Assembly: GCF_004299445.1 (NCBI RefSeq)
Contig: NZ_SCTC01000063.1
Coordinates: forward strand, 93,300-157,299
DNA from: Phenylobacterium sp.
Lineage (GTDB): Bacteria; Pseudomonadota; Alphaproteobacteria; Caulobacterales; Caulobacteraceae
Reading direction: 5' to 3'
DNA: 64,000 nt
The notes beneath the pieces are model-generated. The model searched no databases, had not been told where the DNA came from, and saw only the letters and a list, made by a program, of their open reading frames with translations. Numbering within the stretch: position 1 is the stretch's first letter; each line of letters starts with the position of its first letter. The position numbers and the translations under genes are program-made. This document shows positions 1 to 8,469 of the stretch, one piece after another.

Positions 1-75
1 GCTGCGACCCAGCACGCCCGCGGCGCGGACGCGCGCGACCTGTTTAGCCAGGGCCGTTGCCTGTTCCTCGTACAT
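1..75 (-). CDS. Partial CDS, N-terminus only (possible regulator)
   Basis: Reading leftward, an ATG at 75 opens 25 codons without a stop (MYEEQATALAKQVARVRAAG...) before the window edge. The short peptide resembles the N-terminus of soluble TPR or winged-helix-type regulators, where a phrase like RVRASGVLGRS is common, but this is a weak recollection and too little is present to assign a function. It is divergent from the TonB receptor at 218, which would make it a candidate local regulator. The ~140-base gap between them carries two CTGTAAC direct repeats and a small ACGGT/ACCGT inverted repeat that could be control sites. Confidence 0.45.
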   Translation of the reverse strand, partial: MYEEQATALAKQVARVRAAGVLGRS

Positions 76-217
76 ACCCGACTTTCGACGCCTGAGGGTG
101 GCTGTAACCCCCTGTAACGGTCCTGGAAACCGTAAAGTACGGGCGCGCCACATGCACGCGCCTTAACGCCCGGTCCGACGCGGCGCGAAGACCGCGCGCA
201 CTTCGAGTTCGGGGGAC

Positions 218-2200
218 ATGGCGATGCGGATGAACAGTGTGGCCGCGCTGCTGGCGGCGTGTGCGGCCTCGGCGCTGGCGACCGGCGCCGCGGCGGCCGA
301 CGCTGAAGTGGACGAACTGGTGGTGCGCGGCGCCCGGCTGGACGAGACCCTGCCCCAGGATCTGGCCCGCTACGGCAGCGACCTGGCGGTCATCACCCCG
401 ACCGTCCTGCGCGACAATGTCTACGTCGATGTGTCCCAGGCCCTTCAGATGCAGACGCCCGGCGTCTTCGTCTCGCCGCGGAACGGGCCGTTCAGCTATG
501 TCGACATTTCCGTCCAGGGCGCGCGCACGGGCGACGTGCTGTGGCTGGTTGACGGCGTGCGGATCAACAACCGCCTCTATACGTCCACAAGCCCGGCCGA
601 CACGCTGCCGGCCAGCATGGTCGAGCGCATCGAGGTTCTGAAGGGCGGTCAGAGCCTGTTCTACGGGACCCAGGCCGTGGCCGGCGCGATCAACGTGGTG
701 ACCAGGCCCTACGCCGACGAACTGGGCGGCACGTTCACCCTGGGCGGCCACACCAACCAGGGCGTCCACGCCGACCTGCTGGTCCGCGGCCCCGCCGGAC
801 CGGCGCGGTTCGTGGCCTGGGTGTCGAAGGACGAGGCCGAGGGCTACCGCACGTTCGACGTCTTCCAGCCCAGCGCCACCGCCCGGAAGCGCGGCTACGA
901 CGTGGTCAGCTTCGGCGGCAAGCTGGGCCTCGACCTGTCGGAAGATCTGGCGCTGAACCTCTACTACCAGCACACCGACGCCCACCTGGACTATCCCGGC
1001 CCGCGCCTCACCCGCCTGTCGTTCAACGACCGCGACGAGGAGATCGGCAGCCTCAGCCTGGACTGGACCGCCAGCGACCAGCTGCAGCTGTCGGTGAAGG
1101 GCTACTATCACGACTGGGACAGCGTCTATTCGACGGTCAACAACGTGCCGTCCAACATCGCGGGTCCCGGTGTCATCATCGATGACCTGACCTTCTGGGG
1201 CTATGAGGACTACGGCGTCTCGGTGCTGGCCAGGCTGAACCTGCACCGCGGGTTCGAGTACCAGCTGGGCTACGACTACCAGAACTTCAACGGCCGCGAC
1301 GACGTTCTGCTGATCGCCCAGCAGACCGAGAAGGTTCACGCCCTCGTCGCCCAGGTGCGAACCAACGACGACCTGATCCGGAACGCCCACTTCGCCGCCG
1401 GCGTCCGCTACAACAAGACCGACGAGAGCGAGAAGGCGATCTGGAACCTCTCGGGCCGCTGGGACGTCACGCCGGACGTCTACGTCGAGGGCATGCTGGG
1501 CACGTCGTTCATCCTGCCCAGCGCGGAGCAGCTGTTCGGGATCGACCCCTGCTGCGCCGCCGGCAACCCCGACCTGAAACCAGAGGAGAGCCTGAACGGC
1601 AACGTCTCGGTCGGTGGCCAGACCGACCGCTTCACCTGGCAGGTGACGGGCTTCGCGCGGAAGATCGACAATCTGATCGCCGAAGGCGCGGCCCGCCCGG
1701 GCTTCCCGGAGGGTCTCTACGTCAACACGCCGGGCGAGGTGAAGAGCCGCGGCTTCGAGGTCCAGGCCACGGCGCGGCTCACCCAGGCGCTCAGCGCCAC
1801 TGGCTCCTTCGCCCATACCCGCACCCGCGCCGAAGGGGCGGGCCGCCAGTTCGACCGTATTCCCGAGTCCCAGGCCAAGGCCGCCCTGGTCTACGAACCT
1901 GCGGATCGTCCGTTCGGCGCCTCGGCGACCGTGTTGTGGACCGGCGACGTCTACCAGCAGGTGACCGCCTTCGGCCGCCAGAACTACGGCGACTACGCCG
2001 TCGTCGACCTGGCCGCCCACGTCTACATCGACGGCGACAGGCGCAAGCACCGCCTTACGGCGCGTCTCGAGAACGCCCTGGACGAGGACTACGCCACGCG
2101 GGTGAACTCGGCGCTGGTCGACCTGTCGACCCAGCGGTTCCTCTATCGGTTCCGAGGCGTGCCCCGGACCCTGCACATGAGCTACGCCTATTCCTTCTGA
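218..2200 (+). CDS. TonB-dependent outer membrane receptor
   Basis: A 660-residue outer-membrane receptor of the TonB-dependent family, importing a ligand such as a metal chelate across the outer membrane. It has a signal peptide (about residues 1-26, ending AAAA/DAEVDE), a TonB-box-like segment (VDELVVRG), a plug domain (~50-170, with LWLVDGVRINN and IEVLKGGQSLFYGTQAVAGAINVV) and a long beta-barrel ending in the C-terminal phenylalanine typical of outer-membrane proteins (SYAYSF). ATGs at 218, 224 and 230 are in frame; the GGGGGA at 211-216 is better spaced for 224 than for 218. The PepSY membrane protein 41 bases downstream suggests an operon for iron or another metal. Substrate cannot be read from sequence. 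Confidence 0.93.
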   Translation: MAMRMNSVAALLAACAASALATGAAAADAEVDELVVRGARLDETLPQDLARYGSDLAVITPTVLRDNVYVDVSQALQMQTPGVFVSPRNGPFSYVDISVQGARTGDVLWLVDGVRINNRLYTSTSPADTLPASMVERIEVLKGGQSLFYGTQAVAGAINVVTRPYADELGGTFTLGGHTNQGVHADLLVRGPAGPARFVAWVSKDEAEGYRTFDVFQPSATARKRGYDVVSFGGKLGLDLSEDLALNLYYQHTDAHLDYPGPRLTRLSFNDRDEEIGSLSLDWTASDQLQLSVKGYYHDWDSVYSTVNNVPSNIAGPGVIIDDLTFWGYEDYGVSVLARLNLHRGFEYQLGYDYQNFNGRDDVLLIAQQTEKVHALVAQVRTNDDLIRNAHFAAGVRYNKTDESEKAIWNLSGRWDVTPDVYVEGMLGTSFILPSAEQLFGIDPCCAAGNPDLKPEESLNGNVSVGGQTDRFTWQVTGFARKIDNLIAEGAARPGFPEGLYVNTPGEVKSRGFEVQATARLTQALSATGSFAHTRTRAEGAGRQFDRIPESQAKAALVYEPADRPFGASATVLWTGDVYQQVTAFGRQNYGDYAVVDLAAHVYIDGDRRKHRLTARLENALDEDYATRVNSALVDLSTQRFLYRFRGVPRTLHMSYAYSF

Positions 2201-2240
2201 CGTAAACTCCGTCCGCAAACCGTGGGCGCCAAAGTGGCTG

Positions 2241-3632
2241 GTGGTGACCCATCGCTACGTGGGCGTCGTCATGGGCCTGCTGATGCTGCTGTGGTTCGCG
2301 AGCGGCGTCGTGATGCTCTTCGTCCACTGGCCCGAGGTGTCCGACGAGGAGCGGGCGCAGGGCCTGGCGCCGATCGCCTGGGCGCAGTGCTGCCGGTTCG
2401 GCGAGACCCAGGACGTTCAGCAGGTGGATCACGCCACGGTCGAGGACCTGGCCGGGCGACCGGTGCTGCGCTTCGACGGCGGGGTGATCGACCTGGCGAC
2501 CGGGCAGGCGATCCACCGGATCTCGTCGGCCGAGGCCGCTATGGCGGCGGCGACCTACGCCCGAGCGCACGGGATCGCGGGACGTCCGGGCGCGCCGGAA
2601 GCGGTGGAGCGCGACCAGTGGACGGTCACGGGGTACTTCAACAAACGTCGGCCCTTCTATCTCTTCCAGTTCGACGACCCAGCCCGCACCGACGTCTACG
2701 TCTCGGCCCATACGGGCGCGGTGAGCCAGGTGGTGACCGCGCGCGAGAAGGTGCTGAACTGGCTGGGGCCGATCCCGCACTGGCTATACTTCGAGGGGCT
2801 TCGCGCCGACACGAGGCTCTGGACGCAGGTGGTGATCTGGACGTCGATCGTCGGCGTCTTCCTGACGGTCACCGGGCTCTACCTGGGCGTCGTCGCCTGG
2901 CGGCCATGGCGCGACGCGCGGCTCACGCCGTTCCGCGGCTGGATGGCCTGGCATCACCTGACGGGCCTGGCGGCGGGCGTGCTGACCCTGACCTGGGTGG
3001 CCAGCGGCCTGGTCTCGATGAATCCGTGGGGCTTCCTGGAAAGCGCGCCCGACGAGCGGCCGGAGCAGATGACCGGGTTCGTTTCGTTCGGCGACGTGCG
3101 GCAGGCTGTCGAGGCGGCGAAGGCGCAGGGCGTGGCCTCGCGGCGGATCACTGTCGCCCCGCTGGGGGGGCGTCTGTACCTGATGGCCGACGGCCGGCGT
3201 CTCGACGCGGCGGCGAGGCCGGCGCCGCTGGGTCCACGTGAGCTGGCCGAGGCGACGCGGCGGCTGGGCGCCGTCGCCCGGCAGGGCCTGATCACGGAGG
3301 AAGACGCGTACTACTTCGGCCACCACGAGCCGGTCGCGCTGCCGGCCTGGCGCGTGGAGATGACGGATGGGGTGCTGTTCTATCTCGATCCGACGTCAGG
3401 TCGTCTCCTCGAGCGCGCCGACGCCGCGAGGCGCGGCTTCCGCTGGCTGTTCGAGGCGCCGCACCGCATGGACTTCATACGAGGCTTCGACCGCGGCGGC
3501 GGCTGGGCGGCCGTCGTGACGTTGCTGCTGGTCCTGACCAGCACCGGCGTCGCGACCGGCGTGTGGCTGGGCTGGCGCAGGGCCCGCGCCGACCTGACCC
3601 GACTCACGAAGAAGGCCCCGAAGCTCGGCTGA
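2241..3632 (+). CDS. PepSY-associated transmembrane protein
   Basis: A 463-residue inner-membrane protein of the PepSY_TM type, found next to siderophore/TonB receptors and thought to act in ferric-chelate reduction or uptake. It has four hydrophobic segments: at the N-terminus (GVVMGLLMLLWFASGVV), near residues 195-220 (VVIWTSIVGVFLTVTGLYLGVV), ~240-260 and near the C-terminus (AVVTLLLVLTSTGVATGVWLGW). Soluble PepSY-like parts lie between them. It follows the TonB receptor in the same direction. The start is uncertain: the GTG at 2241 is the first usual start codon in a frame that opens at 2181, but the codons just upstream read RKPWAPKWLV, which looks like genuine family N-terminus. Confidence 0.85.
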   Translation: MVTHRYVGVVMGLLMLLWFASGVVMLFVHWPEVSDEERAQGLAPIAWAQCCRFGETQDVQQVDHATVEDLAGRPVLRFDGGVIDLATGQAIHRISSAEAAMAAATYARAHGIAGRPGAPEAVERDQWTVTGYFNKRRPFYLFQFDDPARTDVYVSAHTGAVSQVVTAREKVLNWLGPIPHWLYFEGLRADTRLWTQVVIWTSIVGVFLTVTGLYLGVVAWRPWRDARLTPFRGWMAWHHLTGLAAGVLTLTWVASGLVSMNPWGFLESAPDERPEQMTGFVSFGDVRQAVEAAKAQGVASRRITVAPLGGRLYLMADGRRLDAAARPAPLGPRELAEATRRLGAVARQGLITEEDAYYFGHHEPVALPAWRVEMTDGVLFYLDPTSGRLLERADAARRGFRWLFEAPHRMDFIRGFDRGGGWAAVVTLLLVLTSTGVATGVWLGWRRARADLTRLTKKAPKLG

Positions 3633-3642
3633 GCCCGGGGCC
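3614..3642 (-). terminator. Intrinsic terminator hairpin
   Basis: A perfect 7-bp GGCCCCG/CGGGGCC stem (3614-3620 with 3636-3642) spans the stop codon of the PepSY gene. Read on the minus strand it is followed by TTCTTCG, so it best serves the lipoprotein genes coming from the right; it may also terminate the + transcript. Confidence 0.6.
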
Positions 3643-3665
3643 TCCTCCAGTCGGAACAGTAGCCG

Positions 3666-3965
3666 CTAGTGCTTCTCTTCCATCTTCTTCTCGACCTCGT
3701 CGGCCTTCTTCTCACCAGCCTCCTTTACAGCCTCGGCCTTGGCCTCGAGCTGTTCGGCGGTCTCCGCCGCGGCGGTCTGTGCAGCATCCGAACCCGCCTC
3801 GGCGGCGGCCTTCGCCGCGTCGGCGGCCGCCTGCATCTGGGCGGCGGTGGCGTTGGCCTGGGCCTCGACCGCGTCACCCGCGGACTTGGCGGCCTCTTCC
3901 TGCTTGCTGCACGCGCCCAGGCTGAGAAGCCCGATGGCGGACACGGCGGTGATCAGAAGACGCAT
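3666..3965 (-). CDS. Small Ala/Glu/Lys-rich lipoprotein
   Basis: A 99-residue protein with a lipoprotein signal peptide (lipobox LGAC, Cys19), so predicted to be lipid-anchored in the envelope. The rest is almost entirely Ala, Glu, Lys and Gln in a heptad-like pattern, expected to form one long helix or coiled coil in the manner of small Lpp-like or LEA-like envelope proteins. It lies 5 bases downstream of a second lipoprotein of the same make-up (3971-4234), so the two are probably co-transcribed and arose by duplication. A terminator hairpin follows. The molecular role is unknown. Confidence 0.75.
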   Translation of the reverse strand: MRLLITAVSAIGLLSLGACSKQEEAAKSAGDAVEAQANATAAQMQAAADAAKAAAEAGSDAAQTAAAETAEQLEAKAEAVKEAGEKKADEVEKKMEEKH

Positions 3966-3970
3966 AGGGG

Positions 3971-4234
3971 TCAGTCCTTCTTGCCTGCTTGCTGCTCGAT
4001 GGCGTCAGCCTTGGCGTCGGCGGCGTTCTCGACCGCATCGGCCTGCTTGTTCAGTTGGGTCTCGGCGGCCTCGTTCGAGGTGGCCGCAGCCTGGCTCTCC
4101 AGGGCGTCGGCCTTGGCTTCGCCCGTCGCTTCGACGGCGTCGGCCTGCTTTTCGGCGGTCTTGTCGGCGGGGCTTTCGCAAGCGGCCAGGCTAAGGGCGC
4201 CGAGGGCGGCGACAACGGCGATCATGGTGCGCAT
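3971..4234 (-). CDS. Small helical lipoprotein, paralogue of neighbour
   Basis: An 87-residue predicted lipoprotein (lipobox SLAAC, Cys19) whose mature part repeats blocks of the form KQADAVE-ATGEAKADALE and KQADAVENAADAKADAIE, i.e. a degenerate internal repeat of about 40 residues that should form an amphipathic helix. It is the first gene of a two-gene unit with 3666-3965. A GGAGAG ribosome binding site sits just upstream of the ATG. No catalytic domain is present; a structural or stress-envelope role is a guess. Confidence 0.75.
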   Translation of the reverse strand: MRTMIAVVAALGALSLAACESPADKTAEKQADAVEATGEAKADALESQAAATSNEAAETQLNKQADAVENAADAKADAIEQQAGKKD

Positions 4235-4318
4235 AGGTCTCTCCAGAATGAAGTGCCATGCGAGAGCGCACGAAAGCGTGATTGGTTCACGGGAACGCGA
4301 TCACAAATCACCGGAGGG

Positions 4319-5233
4319 TCACCAGGCGGGTCGAGATCCGGGCTTCAGCTTAAGCGCAGGACGCTCGATGAGGAACCAGCTCATTACGGCAAATGGCACG
4401 ACGGCCAGAACGGCCGTTGCGACATTCAGCTGACCGTAGGCCGCCAGCAGTTGCTGCAACGGGAAGGCGTAGATGTATATCCCGTAGCTGAGGTCGGCCG
4501 GCAGCTTGCCGGGCCGCGCCAGGCCCAGCACCGCGGTCGGTAGCGCGAGGGGCCCGAGGAAAGGGAACGCCACGACCGATCCCGCGCCCAGCCACACCGG
4601 GATCCGCCATCCCAGCAGCTGCACCGCCGCGCCCGCGAAGAACAGCATGCCGTTGCGGGCCGCCAGGAAGATGATGCGCGTCACCCGGTCGTCGGCCCAG
4701 TTGGGGTGGGTGAACGTCATCACCACGAATACGGCCGCGCAGGCGCCCAGCAGCGTCAGCACCAGCGATTGCCGAGCCCGGATGGCCCACAGCACCAGGT
4801 AGAAAGTGAATTCCAGCCGCAGGGTCCAGAGCACGCCGTTGACCACTCCGGCCATCGCAAGGCCTTCGAACACGCCGGGCAACTCGTAGGTGGCGGGGTA
4901 GAGCAGGGCGTTGCGCACGATGTACAGCGCACCCTCGCGCCAGTACTCGGCCTGCGGCGCGGTGGTGACGAACGACAACAGGACGACCGTCACCACCAGC
5001 GAGGCGATCAGCCCGGGCTCGATCCGCAGCACGCGCTTCAGCAGATACGACTTCGGGTCGCGGACGTAGCTCGCCGCCACCAGATAGCCGCTGATCACGA
5101 AGAACACCGAGACGCCCAGCGCCCCCAGGTCCTCGACACCGCGGATCGTGAAGGCGGGCTGGCCAGCGAGCGGAAACGTGTGGCTCACCACCACCAGCAG
5201 CGCCGCGATCAGCCGCATGACGTCGAAGTTCAT
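4319..5233 (-). CDS. Acyltransferase family 3 (OafA-like) membrane protein
   Basis: A 304-residue multi-pass inner-membrane O-acyltransferase of the acyltransferase-3 family, whose members transfer acetyl or other acyl groups onto surface sugars or lipids. The N-terminus has the family signature (DVMRLIAALLVVVSHTFPL, with the catalytic-type His of the R-x10-H motif) and GVSVFFVISGYLVAASY, followed by about eight further hydrophobic segments. It is somewhat shorter than the usual 340-380 residues but looks complete. It lies downstream of the molybdenum-hydroxylase genes on the same strand, separated by a strong hairpin, and is probably a separate unit. The acceptor is unknown. Confidence 0.85.
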   Translation of the reverse strand: MNFDVMRLIAALLVVVSHTFPLAGQPAFTIRGVEDLGALGVSVFFVISGYLVAASYVRDPKSYLLKRVLRIEPGLIASLVVTVVLLSFVTTAPQAEYWREGALYIVRNALLYPATYELPGVFEGLAMAGVVNGVLWTLRLEFTFYLVLWAIRARQSLVLTLLGACAAVFVVMTFTHPNWADDRVTRIIFLAARNGMLFFAGAAVQLLGWRIPVWLGAGSVVAFPFLGPLALPTAVLGLARPGKLPADLSYGIYIYAFPLQQLLAAYGQLNVATAVLAVVPFAVMSWFLIERPALKLKPGSRPAW

Positions 5234-5248
5234 GCGGTGGGTCGTACC

Positions 5249-5273
5249 TCCCTTCCCGCCAAGCGGGAAGGGA
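5249..5273 (-). terminator. Perfect 11-bp hairpin, possible terminator
   Basis: TCCCTTCCCGC and its exact complement are separated by only CAA, between the end of the molybdenum-hydroxylase large subunit and the acyltransferase start. No T-tract follows, so termination is uncertain; it could instead be an intergenic palindromic repeat. Confidence 0.4.
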
Positions 5274-5279
5274 AGGGCT

Positions 5280-7478
5280 CTACGCCTTCACGAACGGCTG
5301 GCTCAGCGTCGGCTGGCCGGTGATCGCAAGGAGCGCGTTCGCCACGGCCGGCCCGATCACCGGGGTCCCCGGCTCGCCGACGCCCGAAGGCTTGTTGGTC
5401 GATGGCACGATATAGGTCTCGACCGTCGGGGCTTCCGAGTTGCGCAGCACGCGGTAAGTGTCGAAGTTGGCCTGATCGACCACGCCGCCGGTGAGGGTGA
5501 CGTTCCCGAACAGCGCCGCCGACAGGCCGTAGCAGGTGCCGCCCTCCATCTGCGCCGCGATCTGATTGGGCGAGATGGCCGTGCCGCAGTCGATGGCGGT
5601 GACAACGCGGCCCACCTTCGGAACCCCGTTCTCGACCTTGACCTCGGCCACCTGGGCCACCACCGAGCCGAAGCTCTCGTGGACGGCCACGCCGCGGGTC
5701 CAGCCGGCGGGCGCCGGCGTGGACCAGCCGGCCTTTTCGGCGGCCAGGTTCAGCACCGCCAGGTGACGGTTGGCGCCGGCCTTCGTGTACAGCGCACGAC
5801 GATACTCCACCGGGTCCTTGGCCGCGCGCTTCGCCAGCTGATCGATGGTGTGCTCCATCACATAGGCCGTGTGGGTCGCGCCCACCGAGCGCCACCACAG
5901 CACCGGAACGCCCACGTCGGGCGTCAGCAACTGGGCGTCCACCACCGGCGTCGCCTTCAGGTAGGGCGAGCCCATCACGCCCTCGACCGCCGTGAAGTCG
6001 ACCCCCTTGCCGCCGGGTGCGCCGGGAGGCGCCCCCTTCAGGATCGACTGGGTGACGATCCGATGGCGCCACGTGGCCGGGAAGCCGTCCTTGTCGGTGG
6101 TCACGCGCACCGCGTGGTGCGTCAGGGGCCGGAAGTAGCCGGCGCGCTGATCGTCCTCGCGGGTCCAGACCAGTTTCACGGGCCGTCCCTTGCCCACCTT
6201 CTTGGCGATCTGGACGCACTCGACCACGTAGTCGGACTGGAAGTTGGAGCGGCGACCGAACGAGCCGCCCGCGAACAGGGTCTCGATTTCCACCGAGCCG
6301 GGCAGCGCCAGGGCGACGCGGGCCGTATTCATCTGGTCCAGCGTCGGCGTCTGCGAGCCGAAGATCAGCTTGGGCGGACCCTTGCCGACCATCGCCACGC
6401 AGTTCATCGGCTCCATGGTGGCGTGCGCCAGATAGGGGAAGTCGTAGGCGACCTCGAGCGCGTTCGCGCCCGCGGCCGCCTGTGCCGCCGGGCCCTTGGA
6501 GTCGAAGCCGCCCCATTTCACCTTCTCGGGCGCGGCCTTCTTGCCCGAGGCGTAGTCCTTGAACTCCGCCAGGATCTGGGCCGAGCCGCGCTTCTCGGCC
6601 TTGGCGTCGTCCCATTCCACCTTCAGCGCGTCACGCCCCAGCTTGGCGGCGTAGGTGGAGTTGGCGACCACGGCCACGCCGCTCGGGATCTTGAAGACGT
6701 CAGTCACGCCCGGGACCTTCTTGGCCTCCGTCGCATCGAAGGACTTCACGGTCGCGCCGAACTTCGGCGGGTGGGCCACCATGGCGATCAGCATGTCGGG
6801 CAGCTGGACGTCCTGGGTGTACTTCGCCGTTCCGTTGCTCTTGGCCTGGCTGTCCTTGCGGCGCACCCGGTCCTGGCCGATCAGGGTGAAGGTCTTGGGG
6901 TCCTTCAGCTTGGGTTCGGCCGGCGGCGCCACCTTGGCCGCCTCGTCGATCAGCTCGCCGAAGCCGGCCTGCTTGCCCGAGGCGTGGCTGAGCACGCCGT
7001 TCAGCACGGTGATCTCGCCCGCCGGCACGCCCCACTTGGCGGCCGCCGCGCTCACGAACATCGCACGCGCCGCGGCGCCGGCCGTGCGCAGCTGCATCCA
7101 CGAGTTGGAAACGGCCGATGAGCCGCCGGTGCCTTGTGTCCCGCCCATCAGGCGGTTGCCGTACAGCTTGGCGTTGGCCGGAGCCTGCTCGACTTTGACC
7201 GTGGTCCAGTCGGCGTCCAACTCCTCGGCGGCGATGGCCGCCAGGCCGGCGTGGTTCCCCTGGCCGAACTCGATGTGCTTGGAGACGACGGTGACCGTGC
7301 CGTCCTTGGCGAACTTCAGGAACGGTCCAAACGCGCCGGGCTCCACCTTGGAGCCGGCCGAGAGCACTTCGGGAAGCGAGCAGCCGACCAGCAGGCTGGA
7401 GCCGGCCAGCGTGGCGCCCACGACGAGGACTTCGCGCCGAGAAGCGGCGGCGGTGATGGTCTTCAGAGGCTTGTTCAT
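5280..7478 (-). CDS. Molybdopterin-binding aldehyde/isoquinoline oxidoreductase large subunit
   Basis: A 732-residue catalytic subunit of the xanthine-oxidase family, IorB/CoxL-like, that would hydroxylate an aldehyde or N-heterocycle using water. The start is the ATG at 7478 with GAGGAG upstream; the ORF track's longer version is an overlap with the neighbour's frame. An N-terminal Tat/lipoprotein-like leader is present (SRREVLVVGATLAGSSLLVGC), pointing to a periplasmic enzyme. Cofactor regions include FGQGNHAGLA, FAGGSFGRRSNF and the C-terminal GVGEPGTPVIGPAVANAL, where the glutamate of GVGEPG is the usual catalytic base. It follows the 2Fe-2S subunit by 11 bases. The physiological substrate is not evident. 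Confidence 0.9.
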   Translation of the reverse strand: MNKPLKTITAAASRREVLVVGATLAGSSLLVGCSLPEVLSAGSKVEPGAFGPFLKFAKDGTVTVVSKHIEFGQGNHAGLAAIAAEELDADWTTVKVEQAPANAKLYGNRLMGGTQGTGGSSAVSNSWMQLRTAGAAARAMFVSAAAAKWGVPAGEITVLNGVLSHASGKQAGFGELIDEAAKVAPPAEPKLKDPKTFTLIGQDRVRRKDSQAKSNGTAKYTQDVQLPDMLIAMVAHPPKFGATVKSFDATEAKKVPGVTDVFKIPSGVAVVANSTYAAKLGRDALKVEWDDAKAEKRGSAQILAEFKDYASGKKAAPEKVKWGGFDSKGPAAQAAAGANALEVAYDFPYLAHATMEPMNCVAMVGKGPPKLIFGSQTPTLDQMNTARVALALPGSVEIETLFAGGSFGRRSNFQSDYVVECVQIAKKVGKGRPVKLVWTREDDQRAGYFRPLTHHAVRVTTDKDGFPATWRHRIVTQSILKGAPPGAPGGKGVDFTAVEGVMGSPYLKATPVVDAQLLTPDVGVPVLWWRSVGATHTAYVMEHTIDQLAKRAAKDPVEYRRALYTKAGANRHLAVLNLAAEKAGWSTPAPAGWTRGVAVHESFGSVVAQVAEVKVENGVPKVGRVVTAIDCGTAISPNQIAAQMEGGTCYGLSAALFGNVTLTGGVVDQANFDTYRVLRNSEAPTVETYIVPSTNKPSGVGEPGTPVIGPAVANALLAITGQPTLSQPFVKA

Positions 7479-7489
7479 GCTGGGGCTCC

Positions 7490-7990
<501 letters not shown>

Positions 7991-8125
7991 CGGGCGTCTC
8001 CGTACTGATTTGGCCGCGATCCTAACGTTGTTCAGACAGCGCCGTAAGTCCGAGGTTGGGTCAAGGCGGTGTTGAAGGCTATTGCGTACCGTATTTACGA
8101 ATTTCGCCGATCTTCAGGAGTGACT

Positions 8126-8464
8126 ATGCTTCGCACGACTGCCGCCGCCATCGCCCTCACCCTCGCGGCGGGCCCCGCCCTGGCTCAGGACGGAGCGCAG
8201 CTTTTCAACATGCAGTGCAAGATGTGCCACGGCGGCTCGCCCATGGGCCCGGCGCTGGGCGGCGTGGCCGGCGGCCCGGTTGCGGCGAAAGCGTTCGCCT
8301 ACTCGCCCGGCCTGAAGAACAAGGGTGGGACCTGGACCGACGCCAATCTCGACGCCTTCCTGAAGGCGCCGTCGGCGTTCGCACCCGGCACGAAGATGCT
8401 GATCTCGGTGCCGGCGGACGGCAACCGCAAGGCCATCATCGAGTATCTGAAGACCCTGAAGTAG
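8126..8464 (+). CDS. Small periplasmic c-type cytochrome
   Basis: A 112-residue class I cytochrome c. The signal peptide (MLRTTAAAIALTLAAGPALAQ) exports it to the periplasm, the single heme site is QCKMCH, and the likely distal Met is in GTKMLISVP. The start is set at 8126, where CAGGAG lies 5 bases upstream and the signal peptide begins; the longer ORF adds 19 residues before it. It is divergent from the molybdenum hydroxylase, so it may take electrons from that enzyme, as cytochromes do in related Ior/Cox-like systems (inference from position). The next gene starts 5 bases after its stop. Confidence 0.9.
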   Translation: MLRTTAAAIALTLAAGPALAQDGAQLFNMQCKMCHGGSPMGPALGGVAGGPVAAKAFAYSPGLKNKGGTWTDANLDAFLKAPSAFAPGTKMLISVPADGNRKAIIEYLKTLK

Positions 8465-8469
8465 CCGCG

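Noticed and set aside
44-2218. Minus-strand ORF of 724 codons opposite the TonB receptor
   Set aside because: Composition is Val/Ala/Gly/Arg-rich without domains, and it mirrors the codon pattern of the clear TonB receptor on the other strand; a GC-rich shadow ORF.
4281-4330. GGAAC upstream region near the tandem lipoproteins
   Set aside because: The GGAAC is on the + strand, away from the minus-strand genes, and no CGTT lies at the right spacing.
5148-7121. Plus-strand ORF of 657 codons over the acyltransferase start and molybdenum hydroxylase
   Set aside because: No recognisable motifs; it spans two real genes on the other strand, so it is a shadow frame.
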